The translations under genes were made by a program, and so were the position numbers. 64,000 nucleotides of DNA. It comes from Undaria pinnatifida. Taxonomy: Eukaryota; Sar; Phaeophyceae; Laminariales; Alariaceae. Within the stretch, counting starts at the first letter, position 1. Every line of letters starts with the position of its first letter. Where the stretch lies: assembly GCA_012845835.1 (NCBI GenBank), contig JABAKD010000004.1:7173765-7237764 (forward strand), in the 5' to 3' direction. The notes beneath the pieces were generated by a model. The model saw nothing but the letters and a program-made list of their open reading frames with translations. It ran no database searches and was not told the origin of the DNA. Shown in pieces: positions 11,461-22,759 of the stretch.

Positions 11461-11839
11461 CAAACCAAAAACATGAAAAAAAATGACCAGCAACATGGGA
11501 TACGCGGCTATTAATCCTAATTCATGATACTTTTTTATAGTACCTCGCGTGTCACGCGAGTACTGTTGTCTCTCAGCAGCATCAGCAGTACTGCGACAGC
11601 AATTTTTGGCATAAATTGTTTATGTGGGTGTCTTGCAACAGCATCAGCACGACACCGTTTTCGGGATAATTGGATTTTCTGTTACTTTTAGCAAGAGTGG
11701 TCTAAACCTTAATGCGGCACTACACTGCTGTGAGAAAACGCTTGTTTTATCGCGTATGGAATCCGGCTCGGGCCTATGTCCGTATTTTTGTTTCAGGATA
11801 AGACGTCCAATGCCCAGTACTGCATCTGCACTGCCACCT

Positions 11840-12008
11840 GTCTAGTGTTACTACTGCTGCTACTACTGCTGCTAGTACTGCTGCTTCTACTACTACTACT
11901 ACTACTACTACTACTGCTACTGCTACTGCTACTGCTACTGCTACTACTACTACGACTACTACTATTACTACTACTACTGCTACTACTACTTATACTATTA
12001 CTACTCTT

Positions 12009-12050
<42 letters not shown>

Positions 12051-12165
12051 TACTACTACTGCTGCTGCTGCTACTACTATTAGTACTGCTACTACTAGTA
12101 CTGCTACTGCTTCTGCTGCTGCTGCTGCTACTACTACTACTACTGCTACTACTGCCAATATACCA
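11840..12165 (+). repeat. CTA/CTG/TAC trinucleotide array
   Basis: Interrupted CTA, CTG, TAC and TAT triplets. They produce spurious poly-Leu, poly-Tyr and poly-Thr frames, which I do not treat as coding. Confidence 0.95.
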
Positions 12166-12247
12166 TCACCACCACTACCACCACCCTATGAACTCCATCC
12201 ACGAACCCCCCTACCCCATCCCCATCCCCACCCCCACCCCCACCCCC

Positions 12248-12492
12248 AGGTATGCTGCCCACCCGAAAGAAAGCAGGGGGAACACCCAACACCTACGTCC
12301 CGCGAAGTTCCCGAGGGATCGAACGTACGTCGGCGCCGCCGGCCATCTCGTCGCAGGCCCCATAAGGAACACGAGGCGCTTCAGTCTGCGGGGCATAAGA
12401 TGGATTCTGTACCAGAGCAACCTGTTATTCGGGCACCGATGGAGACGACTCCTGCCGCCGCTGCTGTTGCTGTGAACGGCACGATGGCATAG
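12248..12492 (+). CDS. exon-like unassigned segment
   Basis: Begins after a C-rich tract ending in CAG, a good-looking acceptor. The frame then carries RRRRRPSRRRPHKEHE and ends in an Ala-rich tail (PAAAAVAVNGTMA) at a TAG. A neighbouring frame is also open for 38 codons from an ATG at 12,251. Family unknown. It may belong with the Ala-rich segment at 12,975-13,248. Confidence 0.25.
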
Positions 12493-12499
12493 GGGAAAA

Positions 12500-12860
12500 C
12501 CTTTCACACACGAGACAGATCGGATCTATCTGTCGATGATATATGCTTTTCAGGGAAGACGGTGTATGGTGATCAGCACGGCCTATAGATCATGTTGCTG
12601 TGATCTGTTGAGTTGCACGGGAGACAGATCCCTGGGGCGTGTGTGTGATCTGCGTAGGCTATAGATCATGTTGCGGTGATGTTTGTCTTCTGGGGCAAAG
12701 AGAGATCCTTGGTGTATGTGATCTGCGTGGGCTATAGGTCATGTGGCCGGATGGGAGCCGTATGACTTATATGATCTGCATGATCTAGCTCGTGTTTCCT
12801 GGGTCAGATCTGTCATATACAGATCCTGCTTAAGATATGATGACGACAGAATAGGATCTA
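12500..12860 (+). repeat. R11 GATC-rich repeat
   Basis: Imperfect repeats of GATCTGCGTRGGCTATAGAT, CATGTTGCGGTGAT and AGACAGATCCCTGG. The motifs recur at 30.91-31.09 kb and, more weakly, at 32.75-32.87 kb. Confidence 0.7.
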
Positions 12861-12974
12861 GACTATCTACACGTGTTTTTTTTTTTTTTTTTTGTGCGAA
12901 AACTTGCGATGTAGCCGGCAGTGGTTTCTGCTGCTGGAAAAAAAAAGGAAAGCCCACGCTGACAATTCCACACT

Positions 12975-13248
12975 ATTTCCAAGTGTTTTTTTGGCCGAAA
13001 TGGTTAATGCAGTTCTGGAAGGAGTTAAGACGCGAAAACCAGACAGGCGTAAGCCAGATGGTGGCGGTGGTGGTAGAGATAGTGTTTTGAACCAACCCCA
13101 TGATGTGGTTTCACCAGTTTTCGCGGCGCCTGCTGCTGCTGCTGCTGCGATTTCTGCTGTTGTTACTGATGTTGCGTTTTCTGCTGCTGCTGCGGCGGCG
13201 GCGGCGACGGCTGCCTATTGCGTGGGCATGCTGAGAGCGTGGCATTGA
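12975..13248 (+). CDS. exon-like Ala-rich segment
   Basis: Open frame reading AEMVNAVLEGVKTRKPDRRK, a Gly run, LNQPHDVVSPVF and then poly-Ala to a stop after MLRAWH. The first third is not low-complexity and looks coding; the rest is GCT/GCG triplet expansion. Family unknown. Confidence 0.22.
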
Positions 13249-13260
13249 GGGCTCACGCGT

Positions 13261-14850
13261 AGCACGACCGCCCCCCCCCCCCCCCCCCCCCCCTTTGCCC
13301 ACCGGTTGGTTCTTGCCCTGGGGGGAGGACGTAGAGATGGAGGGGGCGGGGGATTAGGGCGCGTGTCGCTTTGCGGAGGGATTCGAAGGGGGGGGGGTGC
13401 ACTTGGACTTTTCGGGTTCGGTGGGCAAAGGGGGGGAGGGGGGAGCCGTGGAGCCCTGCTGGGGGGTTCGTTCGGAGGGGGAGGGGGGGGTCACTCGAAT
13501 TCTGTGCGAGTTGGGTGGGCATGGGCAGCGTTACGCTTATGACTGGCGGGAGGTATATCGAGCGGGTGGGTGGAGGGGGTGGCCATTTCGGCACCTAACA
13601 TCGCAAAAAAGCAGGAAATGCGATCGATTTTTCTGTGCTTGTTTTTTTCTTTTTCTTTTCCAAAGGATATGGGAGCGAAAAAGAGAGCTTGTAGTAGCAG
13701 GTAGAAGAACTTTTTTTCTTTAATGGAAGCGGTTTGGCGAGACGAGGGGGGGGGGAGGAGTTTCGCGAAAAGGGGAGGCGTCAGGCGGAGTAGGGTAGGG
13801 AGTTTGGCGACTGGGAGGGGGGGTTTACCACGAGAGATGGAGGGCGACAGCAAGTAGTTGTTCCGCCCCACCTCCTCCCGTAGCGTGGATTTTCACCTTT
13901 TTGTGGGGGGGGGTTGGTGCTATTTTTGGGCATTCTATGGGTGGGAGGGGGCGATCATTATGCATCGGCGTTTTGCCCTATAAGCAACGAAAAAGAGGAC
14001 ATAAAATGACTTCGATTTTTTCTTCTTTTTCTTTTTTTTTGGGCGACCATTAAGGATCGACGTTGTGCCCCATGAGAAGCCGCAACGGAAAAAAAAAAAA
14101 ACCGAGAAAGAAGTGTTGCGTCTTTTTTCCTAGTGCTTCTTTTTCTGTTTCTTTCTGTTTCTTGGTTTTCTAATTCGCTTCCTTGTTGTGTTTCTTTGTT
14201 GCTGTTTTTCTCTTTTTTTTTTGCTTGCTGTTTTTTTTGTTTTTTTTTTCGATGTTTTCCCTTGTTTTTTTTTTTATCGTTCTTCGTTCTTGCATCTAGG
14301 TTCTTGTTCTTGGTCTTCCTTTCGTTTTTTTTCTCGTTCCTCACCCTCTCTTTTGAGTTGTTCTAGTTTTCTTCGTCCCTGTGTGGTGTAAAAGAAAGGC
14401 CGTGTGGTATTTGTGTTGCGTCGTCCATCCTTCCCCCCTTGCGTGGGTCATACGTTCAATCAAAATCCAATCCATTCGCGAAGTTTAAAAATAATGACTA
14501 AAAGACGGTGGTCAGTTTTTCGTCTCTCGCAGTAATACTATTTGGTCGCGCCGACTTGCTTGCCAAGTCGGGCGGCGGAGGGGGGGGGGGGGGGGGGGGG
14601 GGGGTCGAACCCCCTTGGGGGGGAGGAGCTTTGACCCCGGGGGCGTTTTCGACCGGGGTTGGGGGAGGTGTTGGAATATGTAGAAGACTCTATAGCCTGT
14701 GTATTTTTCGCGATGTGGAAAGATTTACCATGATTTGCAGTAAGATAGTCAGTAATATCCAATATCGAAAGAACTACGATGATCTGTAGTATGATCGGTA
14801 GGATCAACAGATAATGAGGGGAGGGGAGGAGGGCGGACGTTGGGGGCGGG
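13261..14850. repeat. homopolymer and purine/pyrimidine-rich tract
   Basis: Contains a C-run of about 23 (13,271-13,293), many G-runs of 7-9, a T-rich tract at 14,130-14,340, and a G-run of over 20 near 14,580-14,604. Frames here are composition artefacts. Confidence 0.85.
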
Positions 14851-14964
14851 GGGGGGGGGAGGGGTTAGCTTGAAACATTGTTTCGTCCTCGTTATTTTCT
14901 CGTGCGGGAATGTGTGTGCGTGTGTACTGTAATATGGCTTAGCACTGTCGCGATCGTCGCGCTA

Positions 14965-15330
14965 TTTGCGCGGCGGGATGGGATGGGACGGAACGGGATG
15001 GGTCGGGACGGTATGGGATATGACGGGACGCGACGATATGAGATGGTCTGGGGAAGGGGTGGAATCCGATGGAATGGGACGAGAAATGATTGGGTGGAGC
15101 GGTATGGGACGGGACGGGACGAAATGGGATGGGGGGGGGTCCGATGGGATGAGACGAGACAGAATCGGACGGGACGTGTCTAGGGTCGAATGAGGTGGTT
15201 TGGTCTCGGATGAGACGATGGGATCGCATGAGACGATATGGAATCGTATGGGACGAAATTGGATGGGATCTAGACGAACTGGGATGGAGCCAGACCAGAT
15301 GGGATGGGATGAGGTGTGAGATTGGCGGCG
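14965..15330 (+). repeat. (GGGAY)n pentanucleotide satellite
   Basis: Units of GGGAC/GGGAT/GAGAC/GGTCG continue for about 360 bases with substitutions. Confidence 0.95.
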
Positions 15331-16221
15331 GGGCTAGAATACGGCCGTCTCCTTCGTGCAGCCGCAGCCGGTTCTCTTTAGTTTATGCTGCTACCGCTTC
15401 TTGTTCCCGTTACTAAAGATGCGTGGCATGGCAGGCAAGCGGGGGGGTTCTGAGATGGAACCGTACTGTACCCTTTTCGTGGCCGCTGGGGAAGCGGGGG
15501 TGAGAGCGGAGTGGCACAGGGGGCAGCGGGGGGGCGTCGAGCGTCGTCGGGCTCGACGCCCGCGCGTCTTTTTTAGCCGGTCTAACAGCCGTGAGAGCCA
15601 ATATTGATGATGTATCCCTGTTTTTTGTGTACCCTTGTTCTCTCTTGATGTCTTGATCCTTCAATTTCTTCCGTTTATTTTTCTGCGTTTCGTTCTTGAT
15701 TTATTCATCTGTTATTATATTACATGAAGTGGCTTGAATTTTTCTTATCATGAGTCATTTTTTTTGTTTTGCCACTCGAAAGGAGTGCATTTTGTAGAGT
15801 GTCTCGGCAGCTGTGCCACCCGCAGATAGCCTTTGCAGGTTAGCCTGTGTTGTTGTTTGATGTGAAGTGACGCCACACTCAAAAGCAGTAACCTCCCACG
15901 GCCGTCCCAGACTGGCTGTTATCCGTCTGTCTCTCCTCCCTCCCTCCCAATATTGTATTCCGACCTTTCTGCTTGGTGTCCACACCGATGCATATTTTCC
16001 GTTTTTAGTGCTCCCCGAGCGCCGTGGAAAGATAAAACCAACTCAAATGTCCGCCGCTGTAATGAGATCACTCAAATTTCAAAAAATCTGTATCCCCAAC
16101 TCCACAGACAATCATGCAGACGTATAGATCGTGCGACACACGGGCAGAGAGAAAGGGAGACCGTCAAACAGGCAGATCAGGGATTTGTAATATAATGCCC
16201 CGGTACTCGTACCAGGTTATC
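15331..16221. other. no recognisable feature
   Basis: Mixed-composition sequence with short open frames on both strands and no recognisable motif or family repeat. Confidence 0.35.
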
Positions 16222-16616
16222 GACCCGTGTTTCAATAGAGGTGCACCAAACCGTTGTTTTTTCTGGGAGGGTTCCTCAACGTGGGAGCTTAACCCCTTTT
16301 ACAACTGGAAACCCGTTTTTGGGGACAAAATTACTTGGATTTAGTATAGGGAGGGGTTCGGGGGCTCTAAAGGGGTTAATAGACCTCTCCCAAAAACTGA
16401 CTTCAAATGTGGAGAGCAAAAAATTAAACTTCTACATACACCGGTGGATGAAAAATCCCATATGGCTTAGGTACGTACACAACGAGAATCTTTGCCAAAA
16501 ATAAAAAAAAAGGTGGATCTAAAATTTCCGACGATTTCATTGGGTTAAGGAGCGCCCCGTCATTTCAGACAAAAAAAAAAATGGCAAAAATCGCTACCTC
16601 CATCGTAGCACGCGTC
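16222..16616 (-). mobile_element. R3 element carrying a nested R2
   Basis: The terminus at 16,222 reads GACCCGTGTTTCAATAGAGG and the other reads CTACCTCCATCGTAGCACGC + GTC at 16,616, matching R3 inverted ends. Removing the R2 copy at 16,289-16,379 leaves an element of about 300 bp. Other R3 copies have GGGAGCTTAAGAC at the insertion point. Confidence 0.8.
16289..16379 (-). mobile_element. R2 TTAA element nested in R3
   Basis: Complete copy from TTAACCCCTTTTACAACTGG to CTCTAAAGGGGTTAA. The flanks are GGGAGC on the left and TAGACCTCTCCC on the right. Uninterrupted R3 copies read GGGAGCTTAAGA, so TTAA is the duplicated target. Confidence 0.9.
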
Positions 16617-16984
16617 TCTCTCGGCGGTGCTCAAAGCAACAAGGAAGGGGTTAGCCAGGCAGACCATCCACGATTGACTATGAATTCGTACTAGTAATAG
16701 TGCACGTATAACAAATAGTGCCTGTCCGTGGTTCTTGGACCGGGTTCTCGAAAAAAAACTATCATGATTGTCTCGCAAAAATAAAGAAAAGAAAAACTGC
16801 AACACTCGAGGTGTTTCGGAAACATCCTCCGGAAATAGTGTACATATATATTCTGGAAAAACCCCATGTTCTTGAAAAAAAAAAATCGGCCTCTCTGTAA
16901 GCGCTGCTTTTGCCGGCCGGAATCCTGTCGTTACAGCGGGGTACCGGGGGCGCCCTCAAGGGGCGTCCCTTAGAGAAGCTGAAA

Positions 16985-17303
16985 TGACGCGATGCTACGA
17001 TACAGTAGAGATAGGTATCACTTTTCGTCTAAAATGGTTTCTGAACTCGTTGGCTGCGCTCCCTGACCCAACATCGTCGAAAAACAGGTCAATTTCTTTT
17101 GCATAATTATCGTCGATGATAGAGTACCTAGGCCCCAGACAGACGGGATTTTTTTCAAATCCGCTGTATGTAGTAGTGTTTTATTTTTCTCCACATCAGT
17201 TTCGGGGAGAGGTCTCAGGCCAGATGGGGTGGTCTTGGGCCTCCAAGTTGAGGACTCTCAGGGGGAAAGTGGTGGTGACTCCTCTATCGGTGCGACACGC
17301 GTC
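16985..17303 (+). mobile_element. R3 element
   Basis: From TGACGCGATGCTACGATACA through the R3 interior (TTTCTGAACTCG, GACCCAACATCGTCG, GGGATTTTTTTCAAATCCGC, CATCAGTTTCGGGGAGAGGT) to CCTCTATCGGTGCGACACGC + GTC. Confidence 0.75.
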
Positions 17304-18013
17304 AGATACTTTATTAGATCACGTTAAAGTTTGGGGGTTAGGGCCACCCTATCTGTGTATGTATGTATAGGCAAATTTTTGTCCCGATTTACAAGTTTGC
17401 TCTCCATCAAATCGGAGCTCGTACACAACGCTACAGACTCGCGGGCAGACCCAGGCTGGCCTGGGTGTTGCAATGGTACTTTGGCCTGGGTGTTGCAATG
17501 GTACTTTGGCCTGGGTGTTGCAATGGTACATAAGGCGTTCGTCGCTCGCAGTGAGAAACGCGAGCTTGGCGCCGCGGCCCATTTATTGTTTGGTTTTTAA
17601 CACCATCGACCACAGGCTAAAAGAAACGAAATTCCACAAAAAAAGAATCCATGTATTAGACCATGTTTATAAAATTGTTCTAACTACGTCAGCTATGATG
17701 AGTTCGACAAATTTAGGATAATCGATCCTTGAGCATCTTCTCGCACTTAAGCTTATTGATATTCCATGTGGAATAATTATTTGGGATTTAGCATTGCACC
17801 CGATCCCGAGCACTCCCTCTTTCTTCCGTGTCAAGAAATTCTTTGTTTTGTCGCGGGAAAAAAACGAGCCTTCTTAAAATTTATCACGCGCCCGACTTTC
17901 TCAACCCGAATTTTTGATTAATCTTTCGGAGGACTATGATAGCCCTGGGGTGCGGGGGGTCCTGGGTCTTGAGATTAAGGTCATGCACGAAAATAAGTAC
18001 ACCCCGCCACCCC
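17304..18013. other. intervening sequence with 28-bp minisatellite
   Basis: Three copies of a 28-base unit (TTGGCCTGGGTGTTGCAATG + GTACT) lie at 17,455-17,530. The rest (17,530-18,013) is A/T-rich with no recognisable feature. Confidence 0.6.
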
Positions 18014-18130
18014 CGACGCGTGCTACGATTGAGGTAGCACTTTTCGTCGGGAACGATTTCTGAGAATGGCGGGGCTCCTTAACCCAAAATTGTCCCAGAA
18101 TTTGATTATTCTTGTATAACATAATTTTCG
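18014..18130 (+). mobile_element. R3 fragment (left end)
   Basis: GACGCGTGCTACGATTGAGG, then CACTTTTCGTCGGGAACGAT and GGCGGGGCTCCTTAACCCAA. The right half is missing or unrecognisable. Confidence 0.7.
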
Positions 18131-18283
18131 TTGCATAAACTAGGTCATGGGATTTCGCATATTATCCGGTAGATCAAGGCTACAAGGTGTTAGAGTGTTA
18201 AAGATACATTAGTATCCCCTTTTTTTCTACTATTATCGGATCTGAGCCAGTCGCACTCGAGAACACGTGATACGATATGTACA

Positions 18284-18567
18284 CTTGCACCACATTTTTT
18301 TCTGAGGTTCCTTCCTCAATTTGGGCAGAGCTTAATTAATACAGAGACCTCTCCCAGAAACCTGATATCTGGAGAGAAAAATAAAACTAACTGCTGATGA
18401 TGATGGCCGGATATGAAACCTCCCATGGCCTAGATAAACAACGAGAATATCATGCCAAAAAAAATGGCCTATATTTCCGTCGATTTTGGGCTATTAAGGA
18501 GCCCCGTCGTTCAGAAAACAGTTCAGACAGACGAAAGCTGCTACCTCTATATATCGTAGCACGCGTC
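18284..18567 (-). mobile_element. R3 element
   Basis: Contains TTGGGCAGAGCTTAATTAAT, GACCTCTCCCAGAAACCTGA, CCCATGGCCTAGATAAACAA and GAGCCCCGTCGTTCAGAAAA, ending ATCGTAGCACGCGTC. The TTAATTAA at the usual R2 insertion point could be an excision trace. Confidence 0.75.
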
Positions 18568-18748
18568 CGAGTGACGCTTTTTGCCTCGCTGACGATGAAA
18601 CACGTGCGGCGATTTGTTTGGCATAGCGTATACATTTTAGAAACAGCACGAAAGCCTATGACCGCCAGAGGGACAGGCGGGGGGGGTCGTGAACTCGCGC
18701 GAGTGACCCCGACCAGCCACTCACTGGAAAAAAAATGGCCGAAAAAAA

Positions 18749-19050
18749 GACGCGTGCTACGACCGCTAGGTAGCGCTTTTCGTTCGGAATGTTTCCTGAA
18801 TGACGGGGCGCTCCCCTTAACCCAAAATCGTCCGATTTTTGGCAATTTTGTTTTTCACGATTCTCGCTGTATACCTAGGCCATATAGTATTCATGGGATT
18901 TTTCATCCGGTGTTACATAGCAGCGTTATTTATTCTCCGAAAAAATCGGTTTTTGTTAGGGGAGAGGTCTTCTTAAGCTCCCAAACTGAGGAACACCTCG
19001 CAGAAAAAAACAATGGTCTATTCACCTCTTCTATTGTCGTATCACGCGTC
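18749..19050 (+). mobile_element. R3 element
   Basis: Begins GACGCGTGCTACGACCGCTA and ends CTATTGTCGTATCACGCGTC. The interior matches family order (GACGGGGCGCTCCCCTTAAC, CCTAGGCCATATAGTATTCA, GGGGAGAGGTCTTCTTAAGC). Confidence 0.8.
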
Positions 19051-19107
19051 AAAAGGGACCCCTACCGCAGCTTTGGTCTCGGTAGCAGTTTTTTTCCTCC
19101 CCCTTTA

Positions 19108-19880
19108 AGACGCGTGCTACCATACTGGTAGCGAGGTGGCACTTTTTTTCTGCCAATCTTGTTTCTGAAAGACGGGGCTCCTTCATGCCTTTACAACTGG
19201 AAACAAACCCGTTTTGGGGGATAAAATTACTTGGATTTAGTATAGGGAGGGATTTGGGGGCTCTAAAGGGGTCAAGGAGTTATCCCACGGTACCTAGGGG
19301 TTGCAAAGCAGGTTTTTGGACGAAAAAGTCCCTCGAGAGGCGATTGAGCTCCCCCTCAGGTGAGAAACTGCCGGCCGATTTGAAGTAATTTCACTCGAGT
19401 ACATATTGTTTCAGGACTCAAGACGGGTGGAAGCTTGTTCTCGGTTTGTGCGAACGAAAAACATTCGAAATAATGCCTCCGGGGGGGTGAGATATTGAGA
19501 GCTCCTCATGTGAGGGCCTCTCAGGGACTGATCTGAAGAATGATGACACCCTTAGCCTACTGTGGGATGGCTCCCAACCCAAAAATTTCGGAAATATACA
19601 TTTTTGTTTGTATGATTATTTCGCTGTGCACCTCAGCCATGCTGGGATTTTTCATCCGGTGTAGCAGTGTTATTTTTTATCCAAGTCAGTTTTCGGGAGA
19701 GGTCTTAAGCGACCTCCAACATTGAGGAACCTCAGAAAAAAAAAATGGTGCACCCCTCTATTGTCGCATGGGTCTTAAATCAGTTTTGTGGGCCAAGAAG
19801 GACATGTCTTGAGCTCCGAAAGTGAGGGGAAGTAAAAAAAAAAAACGGTTCACCGTTATCGTAGCACACGCCCCCCGGCC
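19108..19880 (+). mobile_element. composite of R3 copies with an R2 insertion
   Basis: An R3 left end (GACGCGTGCTACCATACTGG) is interrupted at GGGGCTCCTT by a diverged R2 (about 19,183-19,275). Further R3 interior segments follow (TTTTTCATCCGGTGTAGCAG at 19,648, GGGAGAGGTCTTAAGC at 19,694) and an end-like ATCGTAGCACACGCC near 19,858. At least two R3 copies are likely present. Confidence 0.65.
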
Positions 19881-19884
19881 CCCG

Positions 19885-20015
19885 CCCCCCCAATGCAAGC
19901 AATGCCTGCCTGGTCGGTGAAAACCCGACATGCTCCGTCCCGACATTGTAGGGATGCGAGGGTCTAAGGTTATACGACTACGGCCATTCATGAGTAATGG
20001 GTACATCCCCCCTCG
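19885..20015 (-). repeat. R7 dispersed repeat
   Basis: Reads CAAGCAATGCCTGCCTGGTC, GGTGAAAACCCGACATGCTC, CATTGTAGGGATGCGAGGGT and GGCCATTCATGAGTAATGGG before C-runs. Copies lie at 24.97, 29.2 and 48.2 kb. Confidence 0.75.
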
Positions 20016-20074
20016 CCCCAACGCCTCCCTCTTGTCTTGCCCGGAGTGATTCCCATTCCACAGACGGAAAAAAA

Positions 20075-20345
20075 AATCGCTGATGCAGGATAAGATCGCT
20101 GACAAATATTTATATGTTTCGGGGGTAAAATCGCGGATGAACACCATTGATTTATAATCGCTGATGGATCGGCTACTAAAATCACTGATAAAATCACTAA
20201 TAGCATCGCTCGAAAAAGTCCATGATGAGATCGCCGACAAAACCGCCTGACATTCAATATCGCGGGCAGAATCGCTCGACAAAAAAAATCGCTGATAAAC
20301 CGTTGATAAATTCACCCACAAAATCGCGGAGCAGTGTTCACCCAC
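20075..20345 (+). repeat. degenerate ATCGCTGATAAA repeats
   Basis: Recurring AAATCGCTGATAA-like segments (for example 20,083, 20,155, 20,285) at irregular spacing. Possible old tandem repeat. Frames across it are not coding. Confidence 0.5.
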
Positions 20346-20559
20346 CTTTATCGCGGAAAGCGCCAACCAACCTAAAAGCTGCACCAACCACCACCGACAT
20401 TTTCTGCGGAAAATCCGTGCACCGTTCTCTTTCTGAGGCTCTTTGATAACAACCACTTGAGGGGCACTACACCGCACTCAAAGAGCGACTTATCAATAGA
20501 GTAAACTGAAGGGGCTACCCGACGACCAAACCCATGGCCCAGGTAAACATAATACTTAT

Positions 20560-20695
20560 ACATCGAAGTACATTCGAAAAAACAAAATGGCCTATTATTC
20601 ATTTTTTTTCCGACGATTTTGGGTTAAGGAGCCCCGTCATTCAGAAAACAGTTCAGACGAAAAATGCTACCTCTATCGTAGCACACGTCGAAAAA
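20560..20695 (-). mobile_element. R3 fragment (right end)
   Basis: ATGGCCTATTATTCATTTTT, CGACGATTTTGGGTTAAGGA, GCCCCGTCATTCAGAAAACA, GCTACCTCTATCGTAGCACA + CGTC. Confidence 0.75.
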
Positions 20696-21724
20696 AAATC
20701 CATCACCACCACCATAAGCGTCGACTAGTGGAGTAAACCAACCAAGCACATAAACAGCGACAGACAGGGAAAACAGATAGTACCTGGTATGTAATTAGTG
20801 CTGCGAAACACACACAAGCCAAAATGCGTGCCTGTCGAGGTACAACCATCAAAGAGATGTAGTCTAACCACCCCCCACCCCCCCCCGTCCCCCTGCTCCC
20901 TCCCGCCTCTATACCCCCCCCCCCCCCCCTCCGCCAACCTCCACCCTACTCCACCCCGCTGCACCCCATCTCACCCGTTCGGGAAACGCTCATCTCTAAG
21001 TATCAACCGCAGAGCTTTGGCCCGTCCAATACCCCACCCACGTTTCACTCGCTATCGCTGCCACTGATCCTGCTCCTGCTGCTGCTACTTGCTGCTGCCC
21101 CTGCGCTACTGCCACATCACCCACTGCTACCGCCGCCGTCCCTGCGACATCCGATACAGCTACACCCGTCAGTCACGGCAACAGTGGCCGCTTCTAATAC
21201 CCCCCCCCCCCCCCCCCCCCCCCCGCCCCGGCGAACCATCGCCAACCCCTCTACCCCCGACCCACTCCCCTGTTGGAGGCGTCTCTACTGGGAATAGGTG
21301 CAGGGCTTCGTCTCGAAACTGATGGCCAAATGACTTGAGGCAAGCAGCAAACAAATACGTGCCCTAATCACCCCACCCCCACTCCTACTCCCGCCACCCC
21401 GAAGCAACCGGGGCTTCTCTCTACCCCGGGTGTCATAGCTATATCCCTCAAGGCAATCACTGGCGTTCACTTCTGCTGCTGGCAGACCTCCGCCACTTGC
21501 CGAGGCGCCCCCTGGTCCTCCCGTGCAGTAGAAGACGTCGATCTCCTTGCCTCCGACATCGCCGTCGCGATCACCTATTTAGGACCGTTCGCCAAAAAAG
21601 GGTATACCGGGAAGATAGGAGTCAGCGCAACCGTAAATGGTTGTTGGTTTGCTACGACTTGACCTCGATTTGATAACGTGTTGAACCACTCTGGAGACGT
21701 GGACCGTTCGCCAAAAAACGGCTA
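20696..21724. other. C-run-rich non-coding stretch
   Basis: C-runs at 20,916-20,929 and 21,200-21,223 and a CTGCTGCTGCT-type triplet stretch at 21,068-21,110. A short repeat, GACCGTTCGCCAAAAAA, appears at 21,582 and 21,702. No gene was recognised. Confidence 0.5.
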
Positions 21725-21744
21725 TTTACTAACCATTCTTATTG

Positions 21745-22165
21745 TAGGATCAACCTGACCCGACCCGACCCGTGAAAACTGACCCGACTCGTGAAAAAGG
21801 TGACCCGACCCGACCCGTGAGAACTGACCCGACCTGTGAAAAAGGTGACCCGACCCGACCCGACCCGTTAGAACTGACCCGACCCCTGAAAAAGATGACC
21901 CGACCCGACTCGTGAGAATTGACCCGACCGGTGAAAAACGCTGGTTTTTACTCACCATTTCTAGTCCTGAATACTCCTGATTACTCTGTTTCCTAAATTA
22001 CGGAGGAAACAGAGTAATCAGGACTAAATGCGGTAAGTAAAAACGAGGGCTTCGACGGGTTGGGTCATCATTTTCACGGGTCGGGTCGCGTCAACCCGGG
22101 CCAGCTCTCAACGAGAGTCGGGTTGGGTCACCTTGACCTGACCCAACCCGTGACAACTGACCCAA
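21745..22165. repeat. (GACCC)n satellite with central palindrome
   Basis: GACCC/GACCT units with interspersed GTGAAAAAG segments lie at 21,750-21,940 and GGGTC units at 22,060-22,160. Between them (21,944-22,046) is a roughly 100-base palindrome with a perfect 20-base stem (TCCTGATTACTCTGTTTCCT) around a 9-base loop. Confidence 0.85.
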
Positions 22166-22477
22166 CCATTGCACAGCCCGCCATCCCACGGCAGGGGGTA
22201 TAGCAGATTCTAAGAATTTTCTGACCTCCTAAACATTAGGTAGGAGCTCGATATATCACCCCCGGAACACGACTTCGAAGGCAATTTTTCGTTTGCACAA
22301 CCCGACCAATTTCTCCTATGCCTTAAGTCCTAAGAAAATACATACACACACTCGTGAAATTACTTGACTAATGACTAACCGATGGTTCCTCGCTTGAGGG
22401 AGCTCAACCGGACAGGTACATTTTTAGTTAATCCAACAACTGCAACCCCTAACCACATTTAGTCCAGACAAGGCGAG

Positions 22478-22759
22478 TGTTACGATAGAGGTTCACACCA
22501 CGTTTATTTTTTTTGCTGACATTTCCTAAATTCGGGAGCTTAAGACATCTCCCAAAAAAACTGACTCACATGGAGAAAACAACTGAAACCGCTATCATGC
22601 CGGATGAAAAAATCCCATGGCTCAAGTACACAACAAGAATCACGCCAAAAAAATAATAATGGCGTTTTTTTTCCCGACGATTTCGGGTATTAATCAGGAG
22701 CCCCGTCGTTCAGAAACCATTCTCGCCAAAAAACGGTATACCTCTACCGTACCACGTAC
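22478..22759 (-). mobile_element. R3 element
   Basis: From GTGTTACGATAGAGGTTCAC through GGGAGCTTAAGACATCTCCC (empty R2 site) and CCCCGTCGTTCAGAAACCAT to ACCTCTACCGTACCACGTAC. Termini are somewhat eroded. Confidence 0.75.

Noticed and set aside
11776-12247. Leu/Tyr/Thr/Ala-rich open frame
   Set aside because: Translation of a CTA/CTG/TAC array.
13253-13594. Pro-rich and Gly-rich frames on both strands
   Set aside because: Caused by G/C homopolymer runs.
14580-14640. tRNA-like GGTCGAACCCCC segment
   Set aside because: No cloverleaf arms can be formed around it and it sits inside a G-run tract.
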